Both the position numbers and the translations under genes were made by a program. This document shows positions 36,536-45,252 of a DNA stretch of 60,423 nucleotides, piece by piece (the first letter of the stretch is position 1; the number at the start of each line of letters is the position of its first letter). The stretch comes from Nitrospira sp. SB0662_bin_26 (GTDB taxonomy: Bacteria > Nitrospirota > Nitrospiria > Nitrospirales > UBA8639). The notes under the pieces were generated by a model. That model ran no database searches and was not told the origin of the DNA. It saw only the letters and a list, made by a program, of their open reading frames with translations. The stretch is from positions 1 through 60,423 of the forward strand of contig VXOF01000049.1 in the NCBI GenBank assembly GCA_009840285.1. The letters are read 5' to 3'.

Positions 36536-37774
36536 ATGGGAAGTGATCTGCCGGTCTTGGAGCCGACGCTGGTACTTCAGGACAAAGGCTATCGGGAAGT
36601 ATTGATCCGCGAAATGGACGCGGGCAAGATTCCCTTGAGCCTGGGCAAGAAGTGCCCGGTCGAATGCACCTTTTGCTACGAGCTCGACCATTCCTACCGC
36701 GAGACCCAGGATCCGCCGAAAACCACGCAGGATGATTGGGAATTCATCCTCAATTACATCAATGCCAAGCCCACGGATCCCATGCAGTTCTGGTGTTTGG
36801 GCGGCAACGAATACATGGAATGGACCGACCTGTTCCTCCACCCCAAGGCCATGGAATGGGTGGAGGATTTTCTGAAGTACACCGACAAGAACATCCAATT
36901 CTTCACGGTAGGCTTCGTGCACGTGCCCAAGATTCATAAACTGGTGGAACAATATCCCGGACGGATCAACTTTGAATTGTCGGTCATTACCCTGAGCCGG
37001 TACCGGCAGCAGATGATGCCGCATGCGCCGTCCGTGCGGCACCTGATGAAAGTGCTGGATGGCCCCGCGGTCTCATCGGCCAACTTTTACGCGTTTGACG
37101 AACACACCATGTCCGAGGACGCGAAGGAGATTTCGAAAGTCAATCAAAAGTGCGTGTTATGGATGGGCTGTCTCACGCCCGTGCGGGGCGTCACGGATGA
37201 AACCGCCGGTCTCATGCGCCAGGGGCGGAAGGCGCTGGGTGTGGAAGCCGAACGGATTTACGACGCCGGGTTGCCGAATATGACCACGATCCACACCGAA
37301 GCCTACGTGACCGCGTTTCTCAACCGGAAGCGTATCGTGAGCGCGTTCGATTCCCTGGAACTGGAGAAAAAAGATACGGTTGTGATGGCCAAGAGCGTCC
37401 ATAAGATCCTGAACATGTATCGAAAGCACCGGGCGAAATTCCTGTTTGTGCCGAATACGACGCTGGGCGGGGATTCCGATTGCACCGTGCTGCTCACGTT
37501 CGAGGACGTCCGCGAACGGCTGACCGGCCAGAAACGGTTGCACATCCCCAAATGCATCATGGAATCGGGCCGGGGGACGAACATGGATATCAAGGGAGTG
37601 ACCCTGGACGAATTCACGAAGAAGACCGGGGTGAAGGTCAATGTCCTCCATAAGATCGACACCAAATTCGCCAATTCACGACTCTACCGGAACGGGACCC
37701 TGAAAAATTTCGTGGAAGACTACGTTCGGAATCCCTGGGCTGCCGAGTATGAGGCCTTGCCGTTCAGTGCGTAA
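36536..37774 (+). CDS. Radical SAM protein, third of the cluster
   Basis: A 412-residue enzyme with a canonical cluster motif, KKCPVECTFCYE (C-x3-C-x2-C, about 38-49), followed by a short barrel (FWCLGGNEYMEW, FFTVGFVHVPK, FELSVITLSRYRQQM). No cobalamin domain or SPASM domain is seen. The C-terminal third (KFLFVPNTTLGGDSDCTVLL, LHIPKCIMESGRGTNMD, GVTLDEFTKKTGVKV) is not one I recognise. GAGGACG precedes the ATG. It follows the two B12 enzymes in the same direction and could belong to the same pathway, but the distance (459 bases) allows a separate promoter. Its stop codon directly abuts MITE copy 1. Confidence 0.82.
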   Translation: MGSDLPVLEPTLVLQDKGYREVLIREMDAGKIPLSLGKKCPVECTFCYELDHSYRETQDPPKTTQDDWEFILNYINAKPTDPMQFWCLGGNEYMEWTDLFLHPKAMEWVEDFLKYTDKNIQFFTVGFVHVPKIHKLVEQYPGRINFELSVITLSRYRQQMMPHAPSVRHLMKVLDGPAVSSANFYAFDEHTMSEDAKEISKVNQKCVLWMGCLTPVRGVTDETAGLMRQGRKALGVEAERIYDAGLPNMTTIHTEAYVTAFLNRKRIVSAFDSLELEKKDTVVMAKSVHKILNMYRKHRAKFLFVPNTTLGGDSDCTVLLTFEDVRERLTGQKRLHIPKCIMESGRGTNMDIKGVTLDEFTKKTGVKVNVLHKIDTKFANSRLYRNGTLKNFVEDYVRNPWAAEYEALPFSA

Positions 37775-37920
37775 GGAACCGCTGATTTATTGCACTATCG
37801 GGCGCATGGCTGCGTTGTGTCCTCGCTCAACCCTCACCTATCTCTCTGATAAGCCTCGGGTTTCGCTCCGGGACGCCTTGCCCTGCATCCCGCTATCACC
37901 ATAAATCAGAGGTTCCGTAA
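37771..37920. mobile_element. MITE copy 1 (about 142 bp, inverted ends, GTAA target duplication)
   Basis: Element at 37775-37916. Left end GGAACCGCTGATTTATTGCA and right end (reverse) GGAACCTCTGATTTATGGTG pair over about 36 bases with several mismatches. The flanks are GTAA (37771-37774, which includes the stop codon TAA of the radical SAM gene) and GTAA (37917-37920), a 4-bp target duplication. The middle (CTGCGTTGTGTCCTCGCTCA onward) is nearly identical to copy 2 at 41484. No coding capacity. Ends starting GGAACC and 4-bp duplications suggest mobilisation by an IS5-like transposase. Confidence 0.85.
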
Positions 37921-37980
37921 CGCGGTGACGACCTCCGGCTTCATCGTGCAGACAGGGACGTGGCTGCGGGTTCCCCGCGT

Positions 37981-38913
37981 ATGACGACTCCCACCCGATC
38001 GCTTCCGTTTTACAAGGCGGATGTGTTCGCGGAAGAGCCGTTCGGCGGCAATCCCGTCGCCGTGATTCCCGACGCCACGGATTTGACCGAGCGGGAATTC
38101 CAGCAGATCGCCCGTGAGATGAATCTCTCGGAGACTGTCTTCGTGGTGCCCCCGACGGACCCGGCGGCGATCGTCAAACTTCGTATCTTTACTCCCACCC
38201 AGGAAATTCCGTTTGCCGGCCATCCGGTGATCGGCACCTTTTTCGTTCTCAGCTCACTACAAAAATTTCCCTTGACGCAACCCGTGACGCGGTACGTCTT
38301 CGAATGCAATATCGGCCTCTTTCCCGTGGAATTGCACGTGGTGGACGGACAGGTGGACAACGTCATCATGACCCAGCCCAAGCCGCAGTTCTTGGGAACG
38401 GCCGAAAGCATTCAGGACCTCTACGAAGTCAGCCTGGCGTTGGGGGTGAACAAGACCGCCATTACGGAAACTCACCTGCCCATCGAAGTGGTATCGACCG
38501 GCTTGCCGGTCGCCATCGTCCCGGTCCGGACCCTGACCGCAGTCAAATCGATTCGAGTCGACCCGGCGGGCATCAAGGAAGTCTGCGATAAACTCGGGGC
38601 CAGCGGCATCATGGTTTTTACGCCGGTGACCGTGGAAGAATGGGCGCACGTGCATACGCGCATGTTTGCGGCGCCCATCGGGGTTTGGGAGGACCCGGCC
38701 ACGGGCAGCGCCAGCGGCGCCCTCGGCGCGTATCTCGTCAAAAACGGCGTCGTGGACGTCGGCCCGACCACCGAAGTGTTCATGGAACAGGGCTATGAAA
38801 TCGACCGACCTTCCCGGATTACGGTTCAGGTGTTCTCCGACGACGATGCCATTCAAGAGATCAAGGTGGGAGGCCAGGCCGTGATGGTGGCCGAAGGAAA
38901 ACTCCTGTTCTAG
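37981..38913 (+). CDS. PhzF family isomerase/epimerase (copy 2)
   Basis: A 310-residue PhzF protein from ATG 37981. Motifs: ADVFAEEPFGGNPVAVI, the catalytic Glu in MNLSETVFVV (about 45), FAGHPVIGTFF, and WEDPATGSASGALGAYLV (about 238-255). All conserved residues are present, unlike copy 1 at 29800. It is followed after 13 bases by a quinone oxidoreductase-like gene. Substrate unknown. Confidence 0.88.
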   Translation: MTTPTRSLPFYKADVFAEEPFGGNPVAVIPDATDLTEREFQQIAREMNLSETVFVVPPTDPAAIVKLRIFTPTQEIPFAGHPVIGTFFVLSSLQKFPLTQPVTRYVFECNIGLFPVELHVVDGQVDNVIMTQPKPQFLGTAESIQDLYEVSLALGVNKTAITETHLPIEVVSTGLPVAIVPVRTLTAVKSIRVDPAGIKEVCDKLGASGIMVFTPVTVEEWAHVHTRMFAAPIGVWEDPATGSASGALGAYLVKNGVVDVGPTTEVFMEQGYEIDRPSRITVQVFSDDDAIQEIKVGGQAVMVAEGKLLF

Positions 38914-38926
38914 ATAGACTCTCCCC

Positions 38927-39973
38927 ATGAAAGCCGTCACCTTCCATCAGCACGGAGGCCCGGAACAACTCACGTGTGAAGACGTCCCGGTTCCCTCGCT
39001 CGAGGCCGGTGAAGTTCTGGTCAGAGTTAGAGCCTGCGCGCTGAATCACTTGGACATTTGGATCCGCCAGGGGATACCCACGTACTCGATCCCGCTTCCG
39101 CACATTTCCGGGTGCGACGTGAGCGGCGTAGTCGAACAAATCGGAGAGGGCACGGACGCGGCCTATCCCATCGGACAATCGGTGGTCATTTCCCCGGGCA
39201 TCAGTTGTTGGCAGTGCGAGGCCTGCCTGGCCGGGAAGGACAATTTCTGCCCGACGTACCACCTCGTGGGCGCCGGGGTTCATGGAGGCTACGCAGAATA
39301 CGTCAAGGTCCCGGCAAGAAACCTCCTGCCGATGCCTCCCGGGTTGACCTTTGAGCAAGCCGCGGCCTATCCCCTGGTGTCGGTCACGGCCTGGCACATG
39401 GTGAAAACCCTGGGGGACATTCAACCCGGGGAAACCGTGCTGGTGATGGGAGCCGGGAGCGGCGTCGGCAGTATGGCGATCCAACTCGCCCGCCGGCTTG
39501 AGGCGCGCGTGATCGGTACGGTGGGAACCGACGACAAAATCGAAAAAGCCCAAGCGATCGGCGCGGCACTGGTGATCAACCATGCCAGGGAGGACGTGAC
39601 TCAACGCGTCCTGACGTTCACCGATGGCCGCGGGGCGGACGTGGTCATCGAGCATATCGGCCAGGCGGTATGGGACCAGTGTTTGCGATCATTGACGCGC
39701 GGGGGACGATTGATTACTTGCGGTGCCACGTCCGGACCGGAGAGTCCGTTGGATATGCGCTACGTCTATTCCCGGCAATTGACGATCCGAGGATCCTACA
39801 TGGGCACCCGTGCCGAACTCCTGGAAGCCGGCCGGTTCATCGAAGCCGGAACCGTCCATCCGGTCGTGGACTCGGTCTTCCCCTTATCCGAAGCCCGCCA
39901 GGCCCAGGAACGAATGCTCTCCCGCAAGATGTTCGGAAAAATCATCCTCGTGCCGGAAGCTTCTGAATCCTGA
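38927..39973 (+). CDS. Zinc-containing alcohol dehydrogenase / quinone oxidoreductase family
   Basis: A 348-residue MDR-superfamily NAD(P)H-dependent oxidoreductase. N-terminal GroES-like domain with CALNHLDIWIRQG and GCDVSGVV; the structural-zinc lobe CWQCEACLAGKDNFC (about 96-110) is intact; the Rossmann site is VLVMGAGSGVGSMAIQLAR (about 169). The catalytic-zinc Cys of true alcohol dehydrogenases is replaced by Asn in ALNHLD, so a reductase of enones or quinones, or a crotonyl-CoA-type reaction, is as likely as alcohol oxidation. Probable operon with the PhzF gene. Confidence 0.86.
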   Translation: MKAVTFHQHGGPEQLTCEDVPVPSLEAGEVLVRVRACALNHLDIWIRQGIPTYSIPLPHISGCDVSGVVEQIGEGTDAAYPIGQSVVISPGISCWQCEACLAGKDNFCPTYHLVGAGVHGGYAEYVKVPARNLLPMPPGLTFEQAAAYPLVSVTAWHMVKTLGDIQPGETVLVMGAGSGVGSMAIQLARRLEARVIGTVGTDDKIEKAQAIGAALVINHAREDVTQRVLTFTDGRGADVVIEHIGQAVWDQCLRSLTRGGRLITCGATSGPESPLDMRYVYSRQLTIRGSYMGTRAELLEAGRFIEAGTVHPVVDSVFPLSEARQAQERMLSRKMFGKIILVPEASES

Positions 39974-40036
39974 CCAGAAAGACGCACCCTATTCTGGTTC
40001 TTGTAGGGAATAGCCCGCGTGCCGTCTTGCCTGACG

Positions 40037-40585
40037 TTATTTCCGCATTTCCCCGACAATGTGCGGGAGTTCGGGAAGGATGAGCGCTTCCATGGCCAAG
40101 CGGACTGCGCCGCTCGAGCCGGGAATCGAGAACAGCACGATCCCCTGATACAGCCCGGCGGTGGCGCGACTGAGCATCGCGGGCGAGCTGATCTCCTTGT
40201 AGGACAGGTAGCGAAAGAGTTCGCCGAAGCCCGGCAGTCGTTTTTCCAAGAGGCCGTCCACGGCCTCAAACGTGGAGTCGCGACGGGAAATGCCGGTGCC
40301 GCCGTTGATGATCAATGCCTCGAGTCCAAGCTGTGCTCCCAATTGCCGGACCAGTTCCCGGACTTCGACCGGCTCGTCCTTCACCACGTGATAGGTGCCG
40401 ATGCGATGGCCGGCCTGCGTCAGCAACTCCTGAATGAGCTTCCCGCTCTTATCGGTTTCCGGGGTCCGCGTATCGCTGCACGTAATGATACCGCACTCGA
40501 TGGAAACGGGCCCGCGCGCCTTGTGTTCGGCAGGGGGGGGCTGATGCCCGGGTTCGTGCCCGTGGGGGGCGTGCTGCTCAGACAT
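40037..40585 (-). CDS. moaB: MoaB/MogA-type molybdopterin adenylyltransferase-like protein
   Basis: A 182-residue protein of the MoCF-biosynthesis fold. The N-terminal 22 residues are His/Pro-rich (HAPHGHEPGHQPPPAEHK), possibly metal-binding. Core motifs: CGIITCSDTRTPETDKSG, LIINGGTGISRRDSTFEAV (the GGTG loop) and LFSIPGSSGAVRLAME. These match MoaB, which activates molybdopterin with ATP or serves as a paralogous scaffold. A molybdenum cofactor is expected in an organism with nitrite oxidoreductase, but no other moa genes are here. A thioredoxin-like ferredoxin gene lies just upstream. Confidence 0.87.
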   Translation of the reverse strand: MSEQHAPHGHEPGHQPPPAEHKARGPVSIECGIITCSDTRTPETDKSGKLIQELLTQAGHRIGTYHVVKDEPVEVRELVRQLGAQLGLEALIINGGTGISRRDSTFEAVDGLLEKRLPGFGELFRYLSYKEISSPAMLSRATAGLYQGIVLFSIPGSSGAVRLAMEALILPELPHIVGEMRK

Positions 40586-40600
40586 ATTGGGAAATCCGGG

Positions 40601-40927
40601 CTAAGTCCAAATGGCATCGGGATTACACTCAGCCACCGGCGTTCCCTTTTTGATATGTTCATCCAGGATTAAGGGCACCTGCTCTTCTTTGACTTTGGAG
40701 TACCAGATACCGTCCGGGTAAACGACCACGGTCGGGCCATTTTCACAGGGACCGAGGCAGGTACTTCCGGTCACGAGCACTTCTCCCGGTTGAAATCCCC
40801 GTTCCATCAGACCCATGTTGAGGTTCATCAGGATATTTTGAGAGCCCTCCGCGCCACAGGATGGTTTCGGGTGTCCCGGCGGCCTGGTATTGGTGCAGAC
40901 GACGATATGGTATTTAGGCTTGGGCAT
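40601..40927 (-). CDS. Thioredoxin-like [2Fe-2S] ferredoxin
   Basis: A 108-residue protein of the Clostridium/Azotobacter-type [2Fe-2S] ferredoxins with thioredoxin fold. Cluster cysteines: Cys 11 in HIVVCTNTRPPGHP, Cys 24 in PSCGAEGS, then VTGSTCLGPCENGPTVVVYP with two Cys (about 57 and 61). GVWY.K-type ending GIWYSKVKEEQVPLILDEHI is typical. AAAGGAG lies upstream of ATG. It sits 15 bases before the MoaB gene. Confidence 0.92.
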   Translation of the reverse strand: MPKPKYHIVVCTNTRPPGHPKPSCGAEGSQNILMNLNMGLMERGFQPGEVLVTGSTCLGPCENGPTVVVYPDGIWYSKVKEEQVPLILDEHIKKGTPVAECNPDAIWT

Positions 40928-41002
40928 GACGACTCCTTTCGGTAGCAGTATGTATGAGAGTTGGCAGAATATGAAGGACTGGACGCAGCCATTGCCCGAA
41001 GG

Positions 41003-41449
41003 TTATTTCCGGGGGCGAAACAGTTCCCACGTCTCGATACATTCTTCCGGCAAGTCCCAGTGCTTGACGCCTTTTCCAACGAAATCCAGGTAGTCGTCCT
41101 TGACGCGAAATTTGCCGATAGGATTGGCCGCGTGGGTGGTCACCAATTCTTTCTGCTCGTCTTCCGTCATCACGGTCACTTCCAGATGACGGAATGCCCC
41201 TTCCGGGACTTCCCCGTCATAGACATCCAGGATCTTCAGATCTTCGTCCGTGAGATCAAACACCGCCCCCCACACGCGTTCTCCCGGCGACGGGGTGATG
41301 CTGCCCAAGCCGCACCGCCATTGTGAGGAAAAGCGCGGGAAGTGAATGGTGTGATCCGGGAGGTAGGCCTTGAATAAAAACTTATGTTCCGGGGCCCGTC
41401 TTTTTAATTGGTTCGGGTTCAGGTTTTCGGCGTAAATAAAAACTCGCAT
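41003..41449 (-). CDS. Gamma-glutamylcyclotransferase-like (AIG2/GGCT fold) protein
   Basis: A 148-residue protein. The N-terminus MRVFIYAENLNPNQLKRRAP corresponds to the YGSNL loop of GGCT enzymes, WGAVFDLTDEDLKILDVYDG to the WG.vy.l....l..LD..EG region, with DGE supplying the acidic residue near the catalytic position. Family enzymes open gamma-glutamyl amides to 5-oxoproline. It precedes MITE copy 2 (on the promoter side). Confidence 0.78.
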   Translation of the reverse strand: MRVFIYAENLNPNQLKRRAPEHKFLFKAYLPDHTIHFPRFSSQWRCGLGSITPSPGERVWGAVFDLTDEDLKILDVYDGEVPEGAFRHLEVTVMTEDEQKELVTTHAANPIGKFRVKDDYLDFVGKGVKHWDLPEECIETWELFRPRK

Positions 41450-41479
41450 ACGTAATCAGCCTCTTTGTGATCAAGATGA

Positions 41480-41630
41480 CAAAGGAACCTCTGATTTATG
41501 GCACTATCGGGATGCAGGGCTGCGTTGTGTCCTCGCTCAACCCTCACCTATCTCGATGATAAGCTTCGGGTTTCGCTCCGGGACGCCTTGCCCTGCATCC
41601 CGATAGTGCCATAAATCAGAGGTTCCCAAA
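41480..41630. mobile_element. MITE copy 2 (143 bp, perfect 36-bp inverted ends, CAAA target duplication)
   Basis: Element at 41484-41626. The left end begins GGAACCTCTGATTTATGGCA; its 36 bases are the exact reverse complement of the right end. Flanks CAAA (41480-41483) and CAAA (41627-41630) are a 4-bp target duplication. The core between the arms (CTGCGTTGTGTCCTCGCTCA ... TTCGCTCCGGGACGCC) is shared with copy 1 at 37775. The perfect arms make this the younger copy. It may fold into a long hairpin in RNA and lies upstream of the GGCT-like gene. Confidence 0.9.
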
Positions 41631-41764
41631 CATGTCCTTCTATCATACCGGCGCGTTTGCTTGTCAAGATTGTACACGAGTGGGCCGCTAGTCCAACGGA
41701 GATCAAGCACACGGCATTGAGAGGGAACTGAATTTCTTCGGGCTAGCCCGGATTTCTCGCCAGG

Positions 41765-42553
41765 CTAAGTTCGTTGACGCAGGAAGCCCCAAATTTTTTC
41801 CATCCCCATTTCAAGCAAGGTGCTCCCGGTTTCATGCGCCGTGTTTTCTTCGGCATGCCGGTCCGCCCAATCCAGGGCAATGGGGAGGGGAAGCAATCGC
41901 GCCGGGCCTCCGGTCAGCTTCGCCCACATGAGACTCAAGACCGTGGCGATGCGAAACGGCACGGAGACAGGTTTGACCGCGGGGTCCGTCATGTCCTGGC
42001 AGAACGCAGCCGGGGAGGTCACAAGGTATTCCCGGCATGCCGCGGGGCGAAATTCATAAATGCTGCACGATTCATCTTCCAGAAAAACGCATGGGAGGCG
42101 CTGGGCGTAATAGGCCTGGTTGATGGGCTCCATATCCTCGTCGGACAACTGTGTGCGGGTTTCGGACAATTGCACGAGCCGGCCGAGGAGTCCCGCCTCG
42201 TTCAAGGCGTCCTTGACCGCGGAAAGACGCTGACGAATCCGGTCTCGATGCGGGGCGGGCAATTGCTCGACCCCTTGCTTGAGCGTAAAGGCTTCCGGGG
42301 GAGAAACCGGAACCATCACGCGGCAACAGGCGCCACACCCTTTTTGACAGGAAATCGTTTGTCCGGCCTGTTGGACCTTCGCCTCCTCGAGTTTGAGCGC
42401 TTCTTCCCCCAAGGAACGCATCAACGGGACGATGTCCGACACCGGAATAAAAGTTGTCGGGACGGAAATCTCGGCTTGGAGGTCGCCGGCAGGAGTCGGG
42501 AGGGAAAGGCGAAAAGTGTCGAGGGGGTTCGACGAACTCTGTTGTTTCGGCAT
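41765..42553 (-). CDS. YkgJ-type cysteine-cluster protein
   Basis: A 262-residue protein with the metal-chelating cysteine cluster of the YkgJ/Fli-B-like family: CQKGCGACCRV (about 69-79) and PCVFLEDESCSIYEFRPAAC (about 155-174). The family is predicted to bind zinc or an iron-sulfur cluster; the biochemical role is unknown. A helical N-terminus and a C-terminal helical tail (AHETGSTLLEMGMEKIWGFL) flank the core. Confidence 0.82.
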   Translation of the reverse strand: MPKQQSSSNPLDTFRLSLPTPAGDLQAEISVPTTFIPVSDIVPLMRSLGEEALKLEEAKVQQAGQTISCQKGCGACCRVMVPVSPPEAFTLKQGVEQLPAPHRDRIRQRLSAVKDALNEAGLLGRLVQLSETRTQLSDEDMEPINQAYYAQRLPCVFLEDESCSIYEFRPAACREYLVTSPAAFCQDMTDPAVKPVSVPFRIATVLSLMWAKLTGGPARLLPLPIALDWADRHAEENTAHETGSTLLEMGMEKIWGFLRQRT

Positions 42554-42654
42554 GGGATGCCACCAAGAATATTCGGATTCTCACTATAGCGCGACGTGCC
42601 GGCTGGGGCAAGCCCGCTTGCCACGATTGAGAGGTTTGGCTTATTCTGCGCGCG

Positions 42655-43062
42655 ATGACGATCTTTCAAAAAATCCTGGACGGCGAGATTCCGTGTCATA
42701 AGGTATATGAAGACGAGCACGTACTGGCCTTCCTTGATATCTATCCCTTGTCCCATGGCCATACCCTGGTCATTCCGAAAGAGCCGGCTGAAACCTTGGA
42801 CCAACTGTCGGATGAATCCGCCGCGGCCATCGGTCGCGTGTTGCCGCGCCTGTGCCGTGCGGTGCGTAAGGCTACGGGGACCGCGGATTTCAACGTCCTG
42901 CAGAACAACGGCGCCCCGGCCCACCAGGCCATTGGGCACGTGCACTTCCACATCATTCCGAAGGAAGGCGATGGTTCGGGTTTGGGGATAGGGTGGAACG
43001 CCAAGTCTCTCGACGACGGGGCTGCGCTTGCCGAGAAGATCGCCGGCTCCTTGGAATCCTGA
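42655..43062 (+). CDS. HIT family (HINT-like) nucleotide hydrolase
   Basis: A 135-residue protein. The histidine triad is HVHFHIIP (about 102-109); the N-terminus TIFQKILDGEIPCHKVYEDE and the strand VLAFLDIYPLSHGHTLVIPK are classic HINT features, with FNVLQNNGAPAHQAIGHVHF preceding the triad. It hydrolyses adenosine phosphoramidates or related nucleotides. Expressed alone from a short intergenic region. Confidence 0.94.
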   Translation: MTIFQKILDGEIPCHKVYEDEHVLAFLDIYPLSHGHTLVIPKEPAETLDQLSDESAAAIGRVLPRLCRAVRKATGTADFNVLQNNGAPAHQAIGHVHFHIIPKEGDGSGLGIGWNAKSLDDGAALAEKIAGSLES

Positions 43063-43193
43063 CCGCGTTTTGACGAATCCATTTCCAGAGTGAGAATCCG
43101 TTCACCTCTCCCATGGCCTTTTGCGATGGATCACTGCTTATTGGCTAAAATCAACCGTTTGTCTGAAAATAAAGACCATTCACATGGAATGCA

Positions 43194-43222
43194 TTGTCGC
43201 ACGTTGTCCCGTCCCCTATACT
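43194..43222 (+). promoter_or_regulatory. Candidate sigma-70 promoter of the LytS/LytTR operon
   Basis: TTGTCG (43194-43199) and TATACT (43217-43222) are separated by 17 bases: four of six and five of six consensus positions at optimal spacing. The -10 box is about 32 bases before the kinase ATG, so the leader is short; GGAAGACGAAG lies before the ATG. Confidence 0.5.
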
Positions 43223-43254
43223 GCCAGTAACCTCGTTCCCGGAAGACGAAGAAC

Positions 43255-45252
43255 ATGACGAACACAGCCGTAGGCCTGCTTGCGCACCCCATCGGGTTCA
43301 TCACCGGTGCGATTCTCTACGCCATGATCCTGGTGCTGGTGTTGCAGACGCCCCGGAACTCCGTCTCACGAAACGTGGACGGTGCGCGGGTGACGCCCTT
43401 GAGGCGCTTGTCGCTGTGGACCGCGGTCCTGGGCTTACTATGGAACGTCGGAGGATTGGCTTCGTTTCTCCTGCCGGTCGTCTCGCCTGCTTGGCTGCAT
43501 CACGTGCTGCAAGTGACGGCGTTGTCCGCTCTCGGCTTTCTCCCGGCCGTTGTGGTCCATTCATTTCTGCAAACCGGGATGCGCCGCGGCGCCGGGCGGA
43601 ACCGCCACGTCCTCCTCGCGGGCGCGTATGCCTTGAGCGCCGGAGCCGCCGTGTTCAACGTGTTGGCCGTCATACCCGGAACAACCATCATGGCGGTCGA
43701 AGCCATCAGCCTGCTGGCCATGGGTTTTGTCCTGCTGCTGGCAATCGTGCTGGTCGATACCGTCAGGCAACAAGGGTGGGATCACCACGCCGGGGTGGTG
43801 ACCCTGGCCGTCGTGGCCGCGGCTGCGATCCCGTTCAGCCACCATCAATCCGGCGAATACGCGTGGTGGATGGAGTTGATCGGGCACCATGCGTCATTGC
43901 CGCTGGCCGTCGCCATTTTGTATCAGGACTTTCGTTTTGCCTTCGGCGACATTTTCTTGAAACGGGCGCTCTCGCTCATGGGTTTGGTCGGCATTGCGAT
44001 GGGGCTGTATGCGGGGCTGGGGGCCTCTCAATTGATCCCGCGGTCCGAGCAGCCGAGCCCGTTCATGGACGCGATCCTTATCGGATTGTGGGTCGGGACC
44101 GCGTTGCTCTATCCCTCTGTCTCTCGCGGCGTGTCGTGGGTCGTCGATACGGTGGTCTTGCGGCGACCGGATTACGAGAAATTCCAGGACGACGTGGCCC
44201 AAGCCATCATGCGGCGGGATACACCGGAAGCCATCCTGGATCAATGTTGTGCGATGTTGAAACCCGTGCTGTCCACGGAAGAGATCGAATGGGCGTCCAT
44301 GCAGGAACGCGAAATCGACGGTCCGCCGACTCGTTCCCCGTCGAGAAAACCGATCGTAGCGCGTGACGCTCCCCATGTGACCGTAGAGATTCCGACGGTC
44401 GATCCCCCTCACTATTGCATCAAAATCGGACCGCTCCCCCATGGGCGGCGGCTTTTATCCGATGACCTCTATCGCCTGGAATCACTGGCCCACCTGCTTT
44501 CCCGTCGTATTACGACGGTACGGGTCACGCACGAACGCTGCGAGCAAGCCCTCCGGGAACAGGAGATACAACAGTTGGCGACCGAAGCGGAACTGCGGGC
44601 GTTGCGCGCGCAATTGAATCCCCATTTTCTGTTCAACGCCCTCACCACGATCGGCTATCTGATCCAGACGTCTCCGGCGAAGGCCGTTGACACGCTCATG
44701 CGATTGACCGATCTCCTGAGAAGCGTGTTGAAGCGGTTGGATAAAGAGTTGACAACCGTTGGGCATGAAGTGGATTTGATACGGGCCTACCTGGAAATTG
44801 AAAGGATGCGTTTCGAGGATCGGCTGACGGTCTATATCGACGTGCCGGAGTCGGTTCGCGACGTGCCGATCCCCGCGTTGATCGTCCAACCATTGGCGGA
44901 GAACGCCGTCAAGCACGGCATTCAGTCTTCGGCAGCCGGGGGACACGTGCGGATTACGGCATGGATTGAAGAAGCATGCGATTGCAGGGAACAGAGCATC
45001 CCGCCTCGGCTGCACTTTCAAGTATGGAACACGGGGGGTGAAACAGGACCCGCCCCCAACGGGGGTGGCCGGGGAACCGGGCTGGGTCTGTCCACGATCA
45101 GACAACGGTTGTCGCTGCACTACAGCGAACGCGCGACCATGGACGTCAAAAGCAGTGCGGAGCAGGGAACCGTGGTGAACCTCGTGATTCCTCTCGACGG
45201 CCATGAGGTGAAGCAGGCCTTGTCACTTCCGCAGGGACAGGGAGTGGCATGA
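43255..45252 (+). CDS. LytS-type membrane sensor histidine kinase
   Basis: A 665-residue kinase. Residues 1-300 contain about eight hydrophobic helices (HPIGFITGAILYAMILVLV ... FMDAILIGLWVGTALLY), a membrane sensor of unknown ligand. A GAF-like linker is followed by a coiled coil (HERCEQALREQEIQQLATEA) and the His_kinase domain with phospho-acceptor in LNPHFLFNALTTIG (about 459). HATPase: PLAENAVKHGIQ, TGLGLSTIRQRL. The gene overlaps the LytTR regulator by four bases (ATGA). Confidence 0.92.
   Translation: MTNTAVGLLAHPIGFITGAILYAMILVLVLQTPRNSVSRNVDGARVTPLRRLSLWTAVLGLLWNVGGLASFLLPVVSPAWLHHVLQVTALSALGFLPAVVVHSFLQTGMRRGAGRNRHVLLAGAYALSAGAAVFNVLAVIPGTTIMAVEAISLLAMGFVLLLAIVLVDTVRQQGWDHHAGVVTLAVVAAAAIPFSHHQSGEYAWWMELIGHHASLPLAVAILYQDFRFAFGDIFLKRALSLMGLVGIAMGLYAGLGASQLIPRSEQPSPFMDAILIGLWVGTALLYPSVSRGVSWVVDTVVLRRPDYEKFQDDVAQAIMRRDTPEAILDQCCAMLKPVLSTEEIEWASMQEREIDGPPTRSPSRKPIVARDAPHVTVEIPTVDPPHYCIKIGPLPHGRRLLSDDLYRLESLAHLLSRRITTVRVTHERCEQALREQEIQQLATEAELRALRAQLNPHFLFNALTTIGYLIQTSPAKAVDTLMRLTDLLRSVLKRLDKELTTVGHEVDLIRAYLEIERMRFEDRLTVYIDVPESVRDVPIPALIVQPLAENAVKHGIQSSAAGGHVRITAWIEEACDCREQSIPPRLHFQVWNTGGETGPAPNGGGRGTGLGLSTIRQRLSLHYSERATMDVKSSAEQGTVVNLVIPLDGHEVKQALSLPQGQGVA

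Noticed and set aside
43194-44366. 390-codon frame overlapping the LytS-type kinase
   Set aside because: Arg/Gly-rich shadow translation; the overlapping frame has membrane helices continuing into a real kinase domain.
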